Shown: piece after piece, positions 53,400-60,555 of the stretch
How the letters are laid out: each line of letters begins with the position of its first letter
How positions within the stretch are numbered: position 1 is the stretch's first letter
Assembly (NCBI RefSeq): GCF_003123685.1
Contig: NZ_QCYJ01000103.1
Coordinates: 682,001 to 746,000 of the forward strand
DNA from: Nocardia aurea
Lineage (GTDB): Bacteria > Actinomycetota > Actinomycetes > Mycobacteriales > Mycobacteriaceae
Direction: 5' to 3'
Length of the DNA stretch: 64,000 nucleotides
Notes under the pieces: model-generated
The model's input: the letters and a program-made list of their open reading frames with translations, nothing else
Databases searched by the model: none
Told to the model about the DNA's origin: nothing
Program-made: the position numbers and the translations under genes

Positions 53400-54662
53400 T
53401 CAGGGCGAATCCATCGTGGGCAGGTAGACGCCCTGGTGGACGAGATGTTTCTGGACCGCGCCGACGGCGAGCACCGTGGTGCGGTCGGCGTAGAGCGCGG
53501 CGGCGATGCCCGCGGCCTGTCCGGTGGCGAACGCGGTGCCCATCACCCGCAGTGACGCCCCGGCGAGGCGGTCGGCGTCGACGACGCGGCCCGCGGCGAA
53601 CAGGTTGACGGTGTCGATGCTCCGGAGCACGCCGAACGGAATGTCGTAGAAGCCGTCGTCGGCGATGAACTCCCACTGCGGGAGAACCCCGGCGCCGGGG
53701 TGATATTCGATCGGCCAGGCGCCGAGGGCGATGACATCCTCGGACCGGGCGGCGCCGCGGACCTGGTCCACCGTCAGTTGACAGGTTCCGACGACGTGGC
53801 GTGACTCCCTGGTACCGATCTCGGGGCCGGTGCTCACGATGTAGGCGCGCTCCCATCCCGGGATGGCCCGCAGCGCGGTGAGATAGTCGCGCGCCTGGAT
53901 TCGCGCGTGGGTCTGAGCGCGGGTCGACTGGCCCACGTCGCGGGCGTCGTAACCCTCGTCCACGACGTAGGTGATGACGTCACCCGATACCGGCAGGCGC
54001 GCGACGAGTCCGCGTTCGGCCAGCAGCGGAGCGCCACCGGATTTGGCGGCCCGGATGGCCGCCGACAGCGTGTCGCGGGCGATATCGGCCTCCGCCGAGA
54101 TACCGCCGAAGCGGACGCCCAGCGTGCCGTTCTGGACGAGTCCGTCGTTGCCGTAGCGCACCGCGGCGCCGCCGAACGTCGCCAGATCGGCCTCGCCGGT
54201 CGCGTCGACGAACGCGGCCGCGCTGATCTGTCGAACGCCCTGGTGGTTCGCGACGCGAATCGACATGATCTCGCCCGCACCACGATCGGCGGCGACGAGC
54301 TGGCTGTCGAGATGGACTTCGACGCCCGCCTCGGCGCAGATCCGGTCGAGGACGACTTTCACCGCTTCCGGATCGAAAACGACGGCGACCGAGGTGAATC
54401 GGGTCGGCGGGGTCACCGCGTCCATGGCCCGCAGGCCCGCCAACACCTCCTCGGCGATGCCGAACACCACCTGCCGCGGCGGGTCCGACCTGGTGTAGAT
54501 CCCGCAGTAGGTGAGCACATTGCGCAGCGTGGCCGCCCCACCGAGGCACGGACCGCGTTCCACCAGCAGCGTTCTCGCGCCCGCCCGGCCTGCGCCGACG
54601 GCGGCGGCCACCCCGGCGGATCCGCCACCGACCACGACGACGTCGTATTCCTGATCGTTCAC
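53400..54662 (-). CDS. FAD-dependent oxidoreductase (FAD_oxidored family)
   Basis: GTG 54660-54662 with AGGA upstream; 420 aa. The N-terminal FAD motif is VVVVGGGSAGVAAAVGAGRAGARTLLVE, followed by GPCLGGAATLRNVL, the Cys-containing loop of the PF12831 family. The C-terminal FAD-contacting segment is LFAAGRVVDADRLAGASLRVMGT. The family includes enzymes oxidising or dehydrogenating small acids and cofactor precursors, often without assigned function. It lies 90 bp downstream of mqnA in the same operon, under tandem element D, so it probably modifies the MqnA product or a later intermediate. Confidence 0.85.
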   Translation of the reverse strand: MNDQEYDVVVVGGGSAGVAAAVGAGRAGARTLLVERGPCLGGAATLRNVLTYCGIYTRSDPPRQVVFGIAEEVLAGLRAMDAVTPPTRFTSVAVVFDPEAVKVVLDRICAEAGVEVHLDSQLVAADRGAGEIMSIRVANHQGVRQISAAAFVDATGEADLATFGGAAVRYGNDGLVQNGTLGVRFGGISAEADIARDTLSAAIRAAKSGGAPLLAERGLVARLPVSGDVITYVVDEGYDARDVGQSTRAQTHARIQARDYLTALRAIPGWERAYIVSTGPEIGTRESRHVVGTCQLTVDQVRGAARSEDVIALGAWPIEYHPGAGVLPQWEFIADDGFYDIPFGVLRSIDTVNLFAAGRVVDADRLAGASLRVMGTAFATGQAAGIAAALYADRTTVLAVGAVQKHLVHQGVYLPTMDSP

Positions 54663-54752
54663 GCCACGGTCCTGTCGCTGTCGCCGCGCGCCGGATCGCT
54701 GTCGAACGGTGACCCGTGAAAGCGCATCACTCTCTCCTTCGTCGGACTCGGC

Positions 54753-55646
54753 TCACGCCGAATCGGGCAGCGTCGCGAAGACATCCATCGAGAAGCCGGC
54801 CGCGGGGCCGCCCACCCGCGCCGCGAACTCGGCGATGCCCGCGAGGTGTCGTTGGCCGAGTCCGAAGTCGAGTGCGTCGGTGTAGTACCGGCGCAGGGTG
54901 GCGGCGTCGAACTCCTCCCAGCGAGCCAGGCGTGCGCAGAGCTCGTCCATCTCCGCCATGGCGATGTCGCGGGCGGCGAGCAGGTCGGCGTGGACGCGGC
55001 GGACGGTTTCCGGTTCCCGCTCGACGAAGTCGCGCCGGGCCGCGATCACCGCGAACACGAAGGGCAGTCCGGTCCAGTCCCGCCACATCTGCCCGAGGTC
55101 GTGCACCAGCAGTCCCGCTGCGGGAGCGTCGAACAGCGCGGCGCGCAATGCCATGTCACCTATCAGCACCGCGGCGGGCGCCTGCGCCAGCATTGTTTCC
55201 AGGTTCGGCGGACTCACGAAATACTCCGGATGGACCCCGATGTGTTCGGAGAGGAGCAGTTTCGTCAGCCGCACCGAGGTCCTGCTGGTGGAGGTGAGCG
55301 CGACTCGTTCGCCGTCGAGCTGATCGAGCGGAATCTTGCTGACGATCAGACAGGACATGACCGGGCCGTCGCAGCCGATCGCGATATCGGGCAATATCAC
55401 GAGTTGGTCGGAGTGGCTCAGGAACTCCATCAGGCTGATGGGACCCATGTCGAGATCGTCGGCGACCAGTGCGTCGCTGAGGTTCTCCGGCGTATCGCGG
55501 ACCAGATCCAGATCGATGAGATTGCCCGTGCGAGCGAGCCCCCACAGGATCGGCAGCCAGTTCAGGAACTCGATGTGCCCGACTCGTGGCCGTCGCTGAC
55601 CGCGGGGGGACCGGTCTGTCGAGCCGGCACCGGAAATTGTGCGCAT
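54753..55646 (-). CDS. MqnA-type chorismate dehydratase homologue
   Basis: ATG 55644-55646; 297 aa, the family length. The N-terminal RPRVGHIEFLNWLPILWGL matches the MqnA pattern (the sister enzyme MqnD begins differently). The rest follows a periplasmic-binding-protein-like fold: LDMGPISLMEFL, the hinge region around LTSTSRTSVRLTKLLL, AAVLIGDMAL and DLGQMWRDWTGLPFVFAVIAAR, the last being highly typical. MqnA converts chorismate to 3-[(1-carboxyvinyl)oxy]benzoate, the first step of futalosine-dependent menaquinone synthesis. No mqnB, C, D or E is present, and Nocardiaceae are known to use the classical pathway. Its promoter and setting place it in the PKS regulon, so I infer that it makes an aromatic starter. 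A frameshifted fossil copy lies at 411-601. Confidence 0.85.
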   Translation of the reverse strand: MRTISGAGSTDRSPRGQRRPRVGHIEFLNWLPILWGLARTGNLIDLDLVRDTPENLSDALVADDLDMGPISLMEFLSHSDQLVILPDIAIGCDGPVMSCLIVSKIPLDQLDGERVALTSTSRTSVRLTKLLLSEHIGVHPEYFVSPPNLETMLAQAPAAVLIGDMALRAALFDAPAAGLLVHDLGQMWRDWTGLPFVFAVIAARRDFVEREPETVRRVHADLLAARDIAMAEMDELCARLARWEEFDAATLRRYYTDALDFGLGQRHLAGIAEFAARVGGPAAGFSMDVFATLPDSA

Positions 55647-55681
55647 GACCTCACTGTCGCGTCATCGGTGAGGCGTGCAAA

Positions 55682-55699
55682 CCCCTAGGTGTCCCCCTA
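55682..55699 (-). promoter_or_regulatory. Tandem TAGGGG element (copy D), upstream of mqnA
   Basis: On the minus strand two TAGGGG half-sites form a direct repeat with a 6-bp spacer, followed by TTTGC. The near edge is 36 bp from the mqnA ATG, exactly as for copy A and the mqnA remnant. Confidence 0.7.
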
Positions 55700-55916
55700 A
55701 TGGCTTGTTACCGGCCCCATCACATCGATCCGACCGGCCGGATGGTCCACCTCGACTTTCCGTCGGACGGTCCGACTCGGCGTTCCGTCGACAGGCCCCT
55801 GCTCTCGGCGATTCGGCCTGTGCGCGTGATTGATTCACGGTGAATGCAACAGGTGTCAGTGTGTGCGCGGCGTCGGTACTGTGCGGGCTCTCGGTGAGGA
55901 ACGCAAGGAGTTCACC

Positions 55917-56051
55917 ATGTCGCACACACCGCCCGAAGAACGTCGGGGGCGCTTGTTCGTCTGGAACGAGGATTGGCTGGCGGCTGTTGTCGGTCTGGTT
56001 CTCGTCGCGTTGGTCCTGGTGGGGGCCGTTCCCGAATGGTTGGTGCCCTGA
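55917..56051 (+). CDS. 44-aa single-helix membrane protein coupled to the YeiH-like transporter
   Basis: ATG 55917 follows AAGGAG; 44 aa. A charged N-terminus (MSHTPPEERRGRLFVWNEDW) leads into one hydrophobic helix (LAAVVGLVLVALVLVGA). The stop overlaps the next start as TGATG, so translation is coupled. In other actinobacterial YeiH-like proteins I would expect a similar EDW-helix at the N-terminus of the transporter itself, so this looks like that first helix encoded separately. Coordinates are certain; the function is inferred from the coupling. Confidence 0.7.
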   Translation: MSHTPPEERRGRLFVWNEDWLAAVVGLVLVALVLVGAVPEWLVP

Positions 56052-57343
56052 TGTCGGCGCAGGTGCCCGGTGGCCGAGATACCGAGCGCGAGGCGGTGCC
56101 CGGCGAGGAGGGGAGCACCGTGGTGACCGGTGCGGAGTCGGGGGCCGGTACCGAGCCGGACGGTCAGCGAACCGGCGCGGTGGATGTGCGGAAAGCGCAG
56201 GCGCGCGCCGACAGCGGCGATGCCGACGCCTCGGTGTCGGAAAACGCCGCGCTGCACGGGGGATCGCGGGGGACGATCTCGTGGATCGTGGCCGGTGTCG
56301 CGGTGGTCCTGGTGCTGGGGGCGCTGACCAGGTACCTCGAGATCCATGTGCCGAGGTGGGCGCAGGACACGCCGTTGCGGCGGGTGGCGAAATCGATCGA
56401 GTATCCGGTGTACGCGATCGCCATCGGACTGATCGGCAATGTGATCCTGACGAAACTGGATCTGCGGGAGCGTCTTTCGGCGGGATTTCGCACGGAATTC
56501 TTCATCAAGACCGGCGTGGTGCTGCTCGGGGCTTCGATCAACCTGAAGATCCTGGTGACGGCGGCGGGGCCCTCGATCGTGCAGGCGCTGCTGCTGATCA
56601 CCATCGTCTTCGGGTTCACCTGGTGGTTCGGCGGAGTGCTCGGACTGGACGACAAATTGCGCGCGTTGCTGTCCTCGGCGGTATCGATCTGCGGTGTCAG
56701 CGCGGCGATCGCGGCGGCGGGCGCGGTGCAGGCCCGGCGTGAACAGATCGCGTACGCGGCGTCGCTGGTGATCATCTTCGCGCTGCCGTCGATCTTCCTG
56801 TTGCCGTGGCTGGCCGAGGTGTTCGATCTGTCCGACGAGGTCGCGGGCGCGTGGATCGGCGGCAATATCGACACCACCGCCGCGGTGGCCGCCGCGGGCG
56901 CGATCGCGGGGGAGGAGGCGTTGCAGATCGCCACGATCGTGAAGACCACGCAGAATGCCCTGATCGGCGTCGTCGCGATCGCGCTCACCGCGTATTTCAC
57001 GTTGCGCGTCGAACGGGTGGCGGGTGGCGCGCGCCCGTCACCGCGTGAATTCTGGGATCGTTTCCCGAAATTCGTACTGGCCTTCATCGCGGCGTCGGTG
57101 ATCGGCACGCTGTATCTGCAATCGGTGGACAAGAAGACCGGCGCGGCGCATATCGCGATCGTCAACGACCTGCGCACCTGGTTCCTGATCCTGGCCTTCG
57201 TCTCCATCGGCCTGGAATTCTCCCTGAAGGGACTGCGGGACGCGGGCTGGCGACCGATCGCGGTCTTCGGTTCGGCCGCGGTGGTCAATCTCGCTGTCGG
57301 CCTCGGTCTTTCGGTGCTGCTCTTCCACAACTTCACCGTCTGA
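56051..57343 (+). CDS. YeiH/UPF0324-family putative sulfate exporter-like membrane protein
   Basis: ATG 56051 overlaps the previous stop; 430 aa. A hydrophilic 75-residue N-terminus is followed by about 10-11 membrane helices. Family motifs include YPVYAIAIGLIGN, FIKTGVVLLGASINLKIL, SICGVSAAIAAAGAVQA and WIGGNIDTTAAVAAAGAI. The family is annotated as putative sulfate exporters without firm biochemical proof. The gene begins 270 bp from mqnA, divergently, and lacks a TAGGGG element in its own orientation, so it is probably outside the biosynthetic regulon and marks the island edge. Confidence 0.88.
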   Translation: MSAQVPGGRDTEREAVPGEEGSTVVTGAESGAGTEPDGQRTGAVDVRKAQARADSGDADASVSENAALHGGSRGTISWIVAGVAVVLVLGALTRYLEIHVPRWAQDTPLRRVAKSIEYPVYAIAIGLIGNVILTKLDLRERLSAGFRTEFFIKTGVVLLGASINLKILVTAAGPSIVQALLLITIVFGFTWWFGGVLGLDDKLRALLSSAVSICGVSAAIAAAGAVQARREQIAYAASLVIIFALPSIFLLPWLAEVFDLSDEVAGAWIGGNIDTTAAVAAAGAIAGEEALQIATIVKTTQNALIGVVAIALTAYFTLRVERVAGGARPSPREFWDRFPKFVLAFIAASVIGTLYLQSVDKKTGAAHIAIVNDLRTWFLILAFVSIGLEFSLKGLRDAGWRPIAVFGSAAVVNLAVGLGLSVLLFHNFTV

Positions 57344-57369
57344 TCGCGCCGCGCGGGGAACTCGGGTGA

Positions 57370-57401
57370 CCGCCCGTCGGATGCCTCGGTCCGACGGGCG
57401 G
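57370..57401 (+). terminator. Hairpin after the YeiH-like gene
   Basis: A perfect 12-bp stem (CCGCCCGTCGGA and its complement) with an 8-nt loop, 26 bp after the stop. Confidence 0.6.
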
Positions 57402-57441
57402 CCTCCCTCGGCGCGTGACGGGCAGCGATAGGGTGCTGTGT

Positions 57442-57933
57442 GTGTCACACGCCATCACCGCGCTTCTCGTACCGGGACACTTCGACGCGGACGCGGCCGT
57501 GGAATGGGATCTGGCGCCGGTGTCGTTGCGCGAGAACCTGACCCTGTTCCACCTGACGCACTACTACACGGCGTACCGGCAAGCCCGACATGGATTCACC
57601 GAATATTTCGACCTGCCCTCCGACGCGCCCGGCATCTTTCCCCGCGAAGCGGTCACCGCCACGATCGCGGCGCGACTGTGCGGCCGGCCCGACCCCACCT
57701 TCGCCGTGCTGTTCACGGACTATTTCGCGGGAAACGGAAGTCAGTGGGCGGTCGTCTCCGTCGACGGCGGACCGGTGCGCTCGGTGCGCACCGTCAACGA
57801 GGCCCTGCGCGCGCTCGGCGTGCTCGCGGAACCCGGCTCCGACGAATTCGACACCGTCGGGCTGGCGGCCCACCGATCCACCCCCGAATACCTCGAGCGC
57901 TACGTCGACCTCTGCGACGAACTCGGGGTGTGA
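57442..57933 (+). CDS. Conserved hypothetical protein
   Basis: GTG 57442 is preferred (163 aa): a TAGGGT hexamer at 57429-57434 places a leaderless start on this codon. GTGs at 57415 or 57433 are alternatives. The protein has no signal peptide, membrane helix or recognised motif. Notable segments are HAITALLVPGHFDADAAVEWDL, FHLTHYYTAYRQ and AVLFTDYFAGNGSQWAVV, suggesting a compact alpha/beta fold. It is convergent with the RecB-like gene with a 13-bp gap. I cannot assign a function. Confidence 0.7.
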   Translation: MSHAITALLVPGHFDADAAVEWDLAPVSLRENLTLFHLTHYYTAYRQARHGFTEYFDLPSDAPGIFPREAVTATIAARLCGRPDPTFAVLFTDYFAGNGSQWAVVSVDGGPVRSVRTVNEALRALGVLAEPGSDEFDTVGLAAHRSTPEYLERYVDLCDELGV

Positions 57934-57946
57934 TCAGGGGGCGACT

Positions 57947-58858
57947 TCAGTCCGAAACCGCTTCCGCCAGCGTCTCGTCCGGCGATTCGGTCAGCCCATC
58001 GGACGGCCAACCCGGGTACGGCGGCGGCGTACCGCCGTATTCGGGGCACAGCGGTTTGTAATCGCAGTACGAGCACAGCCAACTGGTGCTCGGCGGGAAA
58101 TCGCCGGTGCGCCCGGCGTCGGTGATGGCCGCCCACAGCGCGGAGAGGGTGCGTTCGAAACGCAGCAGTTCCTCCACGTCCGGCGCGTAGGTGAGTATCT
58201 GTTCGTCGGCCAGATAGATGAGCCGTAGTTGGGCGGGCAGGATCGCGCGAGTGCGCAACACGACCAGGGCGTAGAACTTGAGTTGGAACAGGGCCTTGGT
58301 CTCGCTGGTCGGCCCCGGCGCGCGACCGGTCTTGTAGTCGACGACCCTGAGCTCACCCGTCGGCGCCACATCGATGCGGTCGATGAATCCGCGCAGCAGC
58401 ACCCCGTCGTCGAGTTCCACCTCGACCCCGGCCTCCCGCGATTCCGGATCGAAGCCGGTCGGATCCTCCAGCCGGTAGTAGCTCTCGACCAGGGCGCGCA
58501 CCTCGGCGAGGAATCCGTCGAGACCGGAGTCGGCGAACAGTGCGGCGATCTCTGGACGGTCGGCCAGTACCCGCTCCCAGGCCGGGACGACGAGGGTATC
58601 GGCGCGCTCGGGCGCCCGGTCCGCTGCGGGCAGTCCGAACAGGTCCTCGAGCACGGCGTGCACGACCGTCCCGCGCACGGCGTGCCGGGTGGGCGGTTCC
58701 GGAATCCGATCGATCGCGCGCAGTCGGTACTTCAACGGGCACTGTTTGAAATCCATTGCCCGCGAGGGCGACAGCGCGGGGCGTCGCCGGACCCGGGCAG
58801 GCTCGGGCGCCGAGGACATCTCGTCGTCGGCAGGGGGCGTGGACACGGGCGCTGGCAT
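57947..58858 (-). CDS. RecB-family PD-(D/E)XK nuclease with probable Fe-S cluster
   Basis: ATG 58856-58858 is favoured (303 aa), with TAGCCT as a leaderless -10; GTG 58888 would add 10 residues. Motifs: FKQCPLKYRL (first Cys), GTVVHAVLE (motif with His), GFIDRID, VVDYKTGR (catalytic D-x(n)-Y-K) and the C-terminal Cys cluster CSYCDYKPLC. Four Cys split across both ends of the nuclease is the pattern of AddB/Cas4-like 4Fe-4S nucleases. A single-strand DNA exonuclease role in repair is likely. In M. tuberculosis the homologue also neighbours trmI (from memory). Confidence 0.88.
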   Translation of the reverse strand: MPAPVSTPPADDEMSSAPEPARVRRRPALSPSRAMDFKQCPLKYRLRAIDRIPEPPTRHAVRGTVVHAVLEDLFGLPAADRAPERADTLVVPAWERVLADRPEIAALFADSGLDGFLAEVRALVESYYRLEDPTGFDPESREAGVEVELDDGVLLRGFIDRIDVAPTGELRVVDYKTGRAPGPTSETKALFQLKFYALVVLRTRAILPAQLRLIYLADEQILTYAPDVEELLRFERTLSALWAAITDAGRTGDFPPSTSWLCSYCDYKPLCPEYGGTPPPYPGWPSDGLTESPDETLAEAVSD

Positions 58859-58971
58859 ACCTGGCAGGCTATCCGGCGGTACCGACACCGCGGCGCGAAC
58901 GGCGGTCGCTGCGTGAGCACGCAGGCCACGCTCGCGCCGACAGCACCTTCACGCCAGCGAAACGGAGATTC

Positions 58972-59805
58972 ATGACGGCCAGACGGACCGGGCCATTCAC
59001 CATCGGTGACCGGGTGCAGCTGACCGATGCCAAGGGGCGCCTCTACACGGTCGTCTTGGAGCCGGGTAAGGAATTCCACACCCACCGCGGCGGCATCAAG
59101 CACGACAACCTGATCGGCGCCGACGAGGGCGCCGTGGTGAATTCCACGAACGGCACACCGTACCTGGCGCTGCGTCCGCTGCTGATCGACTACGTGCTGT
59201 CGATGCCGCGCGGGGCCGCCGTGATCTACCCGAAGGACGCCGCGCAGATCGTGCACGAGGGCGACGTTTTTCCCGGCGCGCGGGTGATGGAGGCGGGTGC
59301 GGGCTCCGGCGCGCTGACATGTTCGCTGTTGCGCGCGGTCGGCCCCGAAGGCGAGGTGATCTCCTACGAAATCCGAGACGACCACGCCGAGCACGCCGTA
59401 CGCAATGTGGAGACCTTCTTCGGCGAACGTCCGGCTAACTGGTCGCTCACGGTCGGCGACGTCGCCGACTACGACGGCGAACCGGTCGATCGGGCGGTGC
59501 TGGACATGCTCGCGCCGTGGGACGCGCTGCCTGCGGTCGCCAAGGCGCTGGTGCCGGGAGGTGTCCTGATCGTCTATGTGGCGACCGTCACACAGTTGTC
59601 GCGGATCGTGGAGGCATTGCGGGAACAGGAATGCTGGACCGAACCGCGTTCCTGGGAGTCGATCGTGCGCGGTTGGCACGTGGTCGGCCTCGCGGTACGC
59701 CCCGAGCACCGCATGCAGGGGCATACGGCCTTCCTGGTGAGCGCGCGACGCCTCGCCGAGGGAACGGTGACCCCCAAGCCCCAACGTCGCCCCTCGAAGG
59801 GCTGA
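58972..59805 (+). CDS. trmI: tRNA (adenine(58)-N(1))-methyltransferase TrmI
   Basis: ATG 58972 follows CGGAGA; 277 aa, close to the characterised mycobacterial enzyme. The N-terminal small beta domain contains FTIGDRVQLTDAKGR and FHTHRGGIKHDNLIG; the Rossmann domain has VMEAGAGSGALTCSLL (motif I), ISYEIRDDHAEHA (acidic ribose-binding strand) and DRAVLDMLAPW (motif IV). It methylates A58 in the T-loop of tRNAs as a tetramer. The frame is open far upstream, but the added sequence is antisense to the nuclease gene. Confidence 0.94.
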   Translation: MTARRTGPFTIGDRVQLTDAKGRLYTVVLEPGKEFHTHRGGIKHDNLIGADEGAVVNSTNGTPYLALRPLLIDYVLSMPRGAAVIYPKDAAQIVHEGDVFPGARVMEAGAGSGALTCSLLRAVGPEGEVISYEIRDDHAEHAVRNVETFFGERPANWSLTVGDVADYDGEPVDRAVLDMLAPWDALPAVAKALVPGGVLIVYVATVTQLSRIVEALREQECWTEPRSWESIVRGWHVVGLAVRPEHRMQGHTAFLVSARRLAEGTVTPKPQRRPSKG

Positions 59806-59812
59806 GCCCCGT

Positions 59813-59842
59813 GCCCGTGCATGCCGGTGGGCACGCACGGGC
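59813..59842. terminator. Hairpin between convergent trmI and lipoprotein genes
   Basis: 8-bp arms GCCCGTGC and GCACGGGC with a 14-nt loop lie in the 46-bp gap between convergent stops. Confidence 0.5.
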
Positions 59843-59851
59843 CCGATGCGA

Positions 59852-60376
59852 CTACGGCGTACAGGGCGCCTGGGCGAACCCGAGCAGCACGCAGGTGCTC
59901 GCGTCGGAGAGTTTCCACTTGCCGCCGACCTGCTGCCAGGTCAGGGGCATGGGCGGCGCGTCGCCGTTCGGCGAGCTGATGACGACCTGCGCGGTGGCGG
60001 TGTCGCCGGTGACCTTCACGTCGCTGACCACGAACTTCAGCGTTCCGTAGCCCGCGAGAGCCTTGGTCATGGACTCGATGTTGGTGGCCCGCTTCTCGCC
60101 GTCGACGACGATCGCGACCTTGTCCTGGGTGGTCTTGGCCGGGTCGGACAGAATCGCCAGCGTGGTCTGCAACTCCTCGACCGACGGCGTCGCGCCCGCG
60201 GCCTGCCCCGATCCGGTGGTTGCCGAGGCGGCGGTTGTGGTACTTGCAGTGGCAGTGGTGCCGGTGGCGGAACCGGAATCGTCGTCGGATCCGCATCCGG
60301 TGAGACCGACTGTCACGGCGATGGCCGCCGCGGCCGTCGCTACGCAGAAGCGCAGAGTTCTGGCGGGAAGGAGCAT
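59852..60376 (-). CDS. MTB12/LppK-like lipoprotein
   Basis: ATG 60374-60376 with GAAAGG upstream; 174 aa. The lipobox LTGC at residues 25-28 follows a hydrophobic signal (LRFCVATAAAAIAVTVG), so the protein is lipid-anchored. A Ser/Thr/Ala-rich linker leads to a domain of about 100 residues (VEELQTTLAILSDPAKTTQDKV, FVVSDVKVTGDTATAQV, WQQVGGKWKLSDASTC) matching the mycobacterial low-molecular-weight antigen MTB12 family. As I recall, lppK occupies this position between mpa and trmI in M. tuberculosis. The function is unknown. Confidence 0.85.
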   Translation of the reverse strand: MLLPARTLRFCVATAAAAIAVTVGLTGCGSDDDSGSATGTTATASTTTAASATTGSGQAAGATPSVEELQTTLAILSDPAKTTQDKVAIVVDGEKRATNIESMTKALAGYGTLKFVVSDVKVTGDTATAQVVISSPNGDAPPMPLTWQQVGGKWKLSDASTCVLLGFAQAPCTP

Positions 60377-60555
60377 GGTGAGCAACCTTTCGGCTCGTGG
60401 GGCGACAACTCTCGCCCCAATCGGGTTAGGGCAGGCTAACATGGACCTCCGGCCGCCGATCGCAGTGCAGATGTGATCACGAAGAAACCATGTCGGAAAG
60501 CGAGAATTGACCACGCCCGGTAGCGTTGATAGACCGGGACTGGGAGGAGCAGCAC

